Of a stretch of 64,000 nt of DNA, positions 62,637-64,000 are shown piece after piece. The position numbers were made by a program, and so were the translations under genes. Below the pieces are notes generated by a model, which had not been told where the DNA came from, did not search any database, and was given only the letters and a program-made list of their open reading frames with translations. Every line of letters begins with the position of its first letter. Position 1 is the stretch's first letter. The DNA is from Micromonospora sp. WMMD1082 (lineage in GTDB: Bacteria; Actinomycetota; Actinomycetes; Mycobacteriales; Micromonosporaceae). The stretch spans positions 4,295,001-4,359,000 of the forward strand of contig NZ_JARUBM010000002.1 of assembly GCF_029626175.1 (NCBI RefSeq), read 5' to 3'.

Positions 62637-64000
62637 TGCGGCAGGACCCAGATCGGGTTCGCGTAGAACCAGAGGTCCTCCCACGGGTCGGCGGCCCCGG
62701 GGACGTCCAGCGCCGGGCCGAAGGGGTCGACCGCCGCGCCCATCAGGCCGGGCTGGCTGCGCTTGCCGTCCGTGCCGCGGACCCGCAGGTAGAACGGCCG
62801 GTCCACCCGGCCGAAGGAGTAGCTGAACGAGACCCGGCCGGTCTTCCTGGTCACCTCGAAGGACTTCACCACCCTGGTGTCCGGGGCGGTGAAGGCGTCC
62901 TGGTCGGCGACCGGACCGGTCACCCGGCCGGCGATCACGTCGACGCGGGCGAGCGCCGGCAGGAACTGCGACCAGTTCGGGATGTCGGCCAGGTCGACGT
63001 CGATGGTCACCTCGACGGAGGTGCCGCGCTTGACCCGCAGCACGCCGCCGAGCGGCGTACCCGAGTTGCCGCGCCGGTCACCGGCGATGCGGGCGCGGAC
63101 GTCCAAGCCCTTGATCAGACCACCGTGGTCCACCCAGACGCGGCCGGCGCGCAGGCCGTCCATCACCGCCCGGTAGCTGAAGCCGCTCGCCCCGACGTGG
63201 GTGCGGCTGTACTGGCCCGGCCAGTAGTCGCCGGCATCGGTGATCAGCGGCCCGTAGACCGGGTCGTTGTACCTGCCGTTGAGGTCGAAGTCGCTGCCCG
63301 GCCCCCGCTGCGAGGTGTCCAGGTAGTTGACGTGTGAGTCGGAGTTGGCGCTGATCCACCAGGCGCGCCCCTCGGCGAGCAGGCTGTCCCAGAGCCCGCC
63401 GACGGTCGACGTCATCCAGTCGAACCCGCCCCAGGTGCGGTAGCTCTCCAGCGGGTAGCCGGGGAACGAGTTGGCCGACGGGCTGTTGTCGTAGTAGCCA
63501 CGGGCCCGGCCGCCGCTCTCGCGGGGCAGGCCGGCGGCCTGGTGGCCGGGAGCGCCCTCCATGCCGATGGCGACGCTCGGGTCGGCGTCCCGCCAGGCCC
63601 GGATCTCGTGCGGGGAGTCGATGCCCCGGCGGGCCGGGTGGTTGGCCAGGAAGAGCGCGCCCTCCACGCGGCGCTTGCGGACCGCCTCGCCGAGGAACTT
63701 GATGCCGGCGACGGCGAGCGCCTCGTTGGCCGGGGTGTTGTCGCCGGCGTTGCGCACGCTGCCGTCGAAGGAGTTCTCGAACTCCTTGAGCACGGCGACC
63801 TCGTTGCGTCCCGGGTGGACGAAGACGGTGGCGTGCTCGGCCGCCGGGATGTTCCACTCCAGGCCCTGGTAGATGAGTAGGTCCTTGAGCCGGGCGCGGG
63901 CGGCGACGATGTCCGGGTTGACCTTCTCCACGCCGATCTTCGCGTGGGTCGCGCTGCCGTGGTCGGTGACCACCATCCAGTCCAGGCCGTACGCCCGGGC
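62633..64000 (-). CDS. PHP-type phosphoesterase, 5' part outside the window
   Basis: The frame is open to the window edge, so the N terminus is missing; about 455 residues are seen. YGLDWMVVTDHGSATHAKI, then YQGLEWNIPAAEHATVFV, ANHPARRG and WWISANSDSHVNY form the metal-binding pattern of the PHP phosphoesterase superfamily. The rest has strand-rich segments (VEVTIDVDLADIPNWSQFLP) as in secreted forms with a C-terminal beta domain. The substrate is unknown. With the PhoD-like fragment at the other end, the window is flanked by two phosphoesterases, which may be coincidence. Confidence 0.83.
   Translation of the reverse strand, partial: ARAYGLDWMVVTDHGSATHAKIGVEKVNPDIVAARARLKDLLIYQGLEWNIPAAEHATVFVHPGRNEVAVLKEFENSFDGSVRNAGDNTPANEALAVAGIKFLGEAVRKRRVEGALFLANHPARRGIDSPHEIRAWRDADPSVAIGMEGAPGHQAAGLPRESGGRARGYYDNSPSANSFPGYPLESYRTWGGFDWMTSTVGGLWDSLLAEGRAWWISANSDSHVNYLDTSQRGPGSDFDLNGRYNDPVYGPLITDAGDYWPGQYSRTHVGASGFSYRAVMDGLRAGRVWVDHGGLIKGLDVRARIAGDRRGNSGTPLGGVLRVKRGTSVEVTIDVDLADIPNWSQFLPALARVDVIAGRVTGPVADQDAFTAPDTRVVKSFEVTRKTGRVSFSYSFGRVDRPFYLRVRGTDGKRSQPGLMGAAVDPFGPALDVPGAADPWEDLWFYANPIWVLPQ

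Overview
The window looks like an ordinary chromosomal segment from a high-GC actinomycete, most likely Micromonosporaceae (Micromonospora or Salinispora type). The reasons are very strong G/C at third codon positions, frequent GTG starts, GTGA/ATGA stop-start overlaps, many leaderless-type promoters, and actinobacterial gene orders such as rne-rplU-rpmA-obgE and hrcA-dnaJ-rsmE-phoH-ybeY-CorC-era-recO-uppS. The family assignment is inference from sequence style, not a database match. No rRNA, tRNA, CRISPR array, insertion sequence or prophage is visible.

Layout. 1-4.6 kb: the end of a PhoD-like phosphatase, then ileS behind a translational T-box riboswitch and a G-quadruplex-forming tract, then a PlsC-type acyltransferase. 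4.6-8.5 kb: a proline-rich membrane protein and a small redox locus (HxlR regulator divergent from an LLM flavin oxidoreductase and an FAD oxidoreductase). 8.5-17.5 kb: a split radical-SAM/DUF2344 pair, RNase E/G, a lipoprotein, L21, L27 and ObgE. 17.6-20.4 kb: GNAT, DUF4383, a CYP152-type P450 peroxygenase and DUF397. 20.5-26.7 kb: pepN, nadD, rsfS, a histidine phosphatase, DegV and an SDR. 27-36.4 kb: comEA, comEC, holA, rpsT, a phosphotransferase, DUF4240 and lepA. 36.5-41.4 kb: two tandem GlsB-type stress membrane proteins with near-identical stress-sigma-like promoters, a three-gene sugar ABC importer and a MOSC protein. 41.5-46.2 kb: a PhyH dioxygenase, a membrane-anchored lysozyme-like protein, an enoyl-CoA hydratase divergent from hemW, and DUF4870. 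46.4-59.9 kb: the CIRCE-controlled hrcA-dnaJ locus running on to era, then an acyltransferase-3 protein, a DUF4097 lipoprotein, recO and uppS. 60-64 kb: gnd, a small basic protein with a long leader, a hypothetical protein and a PHP-type phosphoesterase that runs off the end.

Most genes serve translation, ribosome assembly, RNA turnover, proteostasis, DNA uptake or replication. The accessory content (P450, flavoenzymes, PhyH enzyme, ABC importer) is scattered as single genes or short operons.

The most unusual signals are between genes. Six genes have their 3' end, usually with the stop codon, followed by one to three tandem copies of a 20-30 nt unit. At one ABC permease junction this has produced three in-frame Shine-Dalgarno/GTG start modules. 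About a dozen genes have a TAnnnT box ending 6-8 nt before the start codon, a leaderless design, and two divergent gene pairs share overlapping -10 boxes. A family of palindromes with TTGCGGCAT-like arms recurs between genes. I did not find a clear multi-gene defence, biosynthetic or otherwise novel system.
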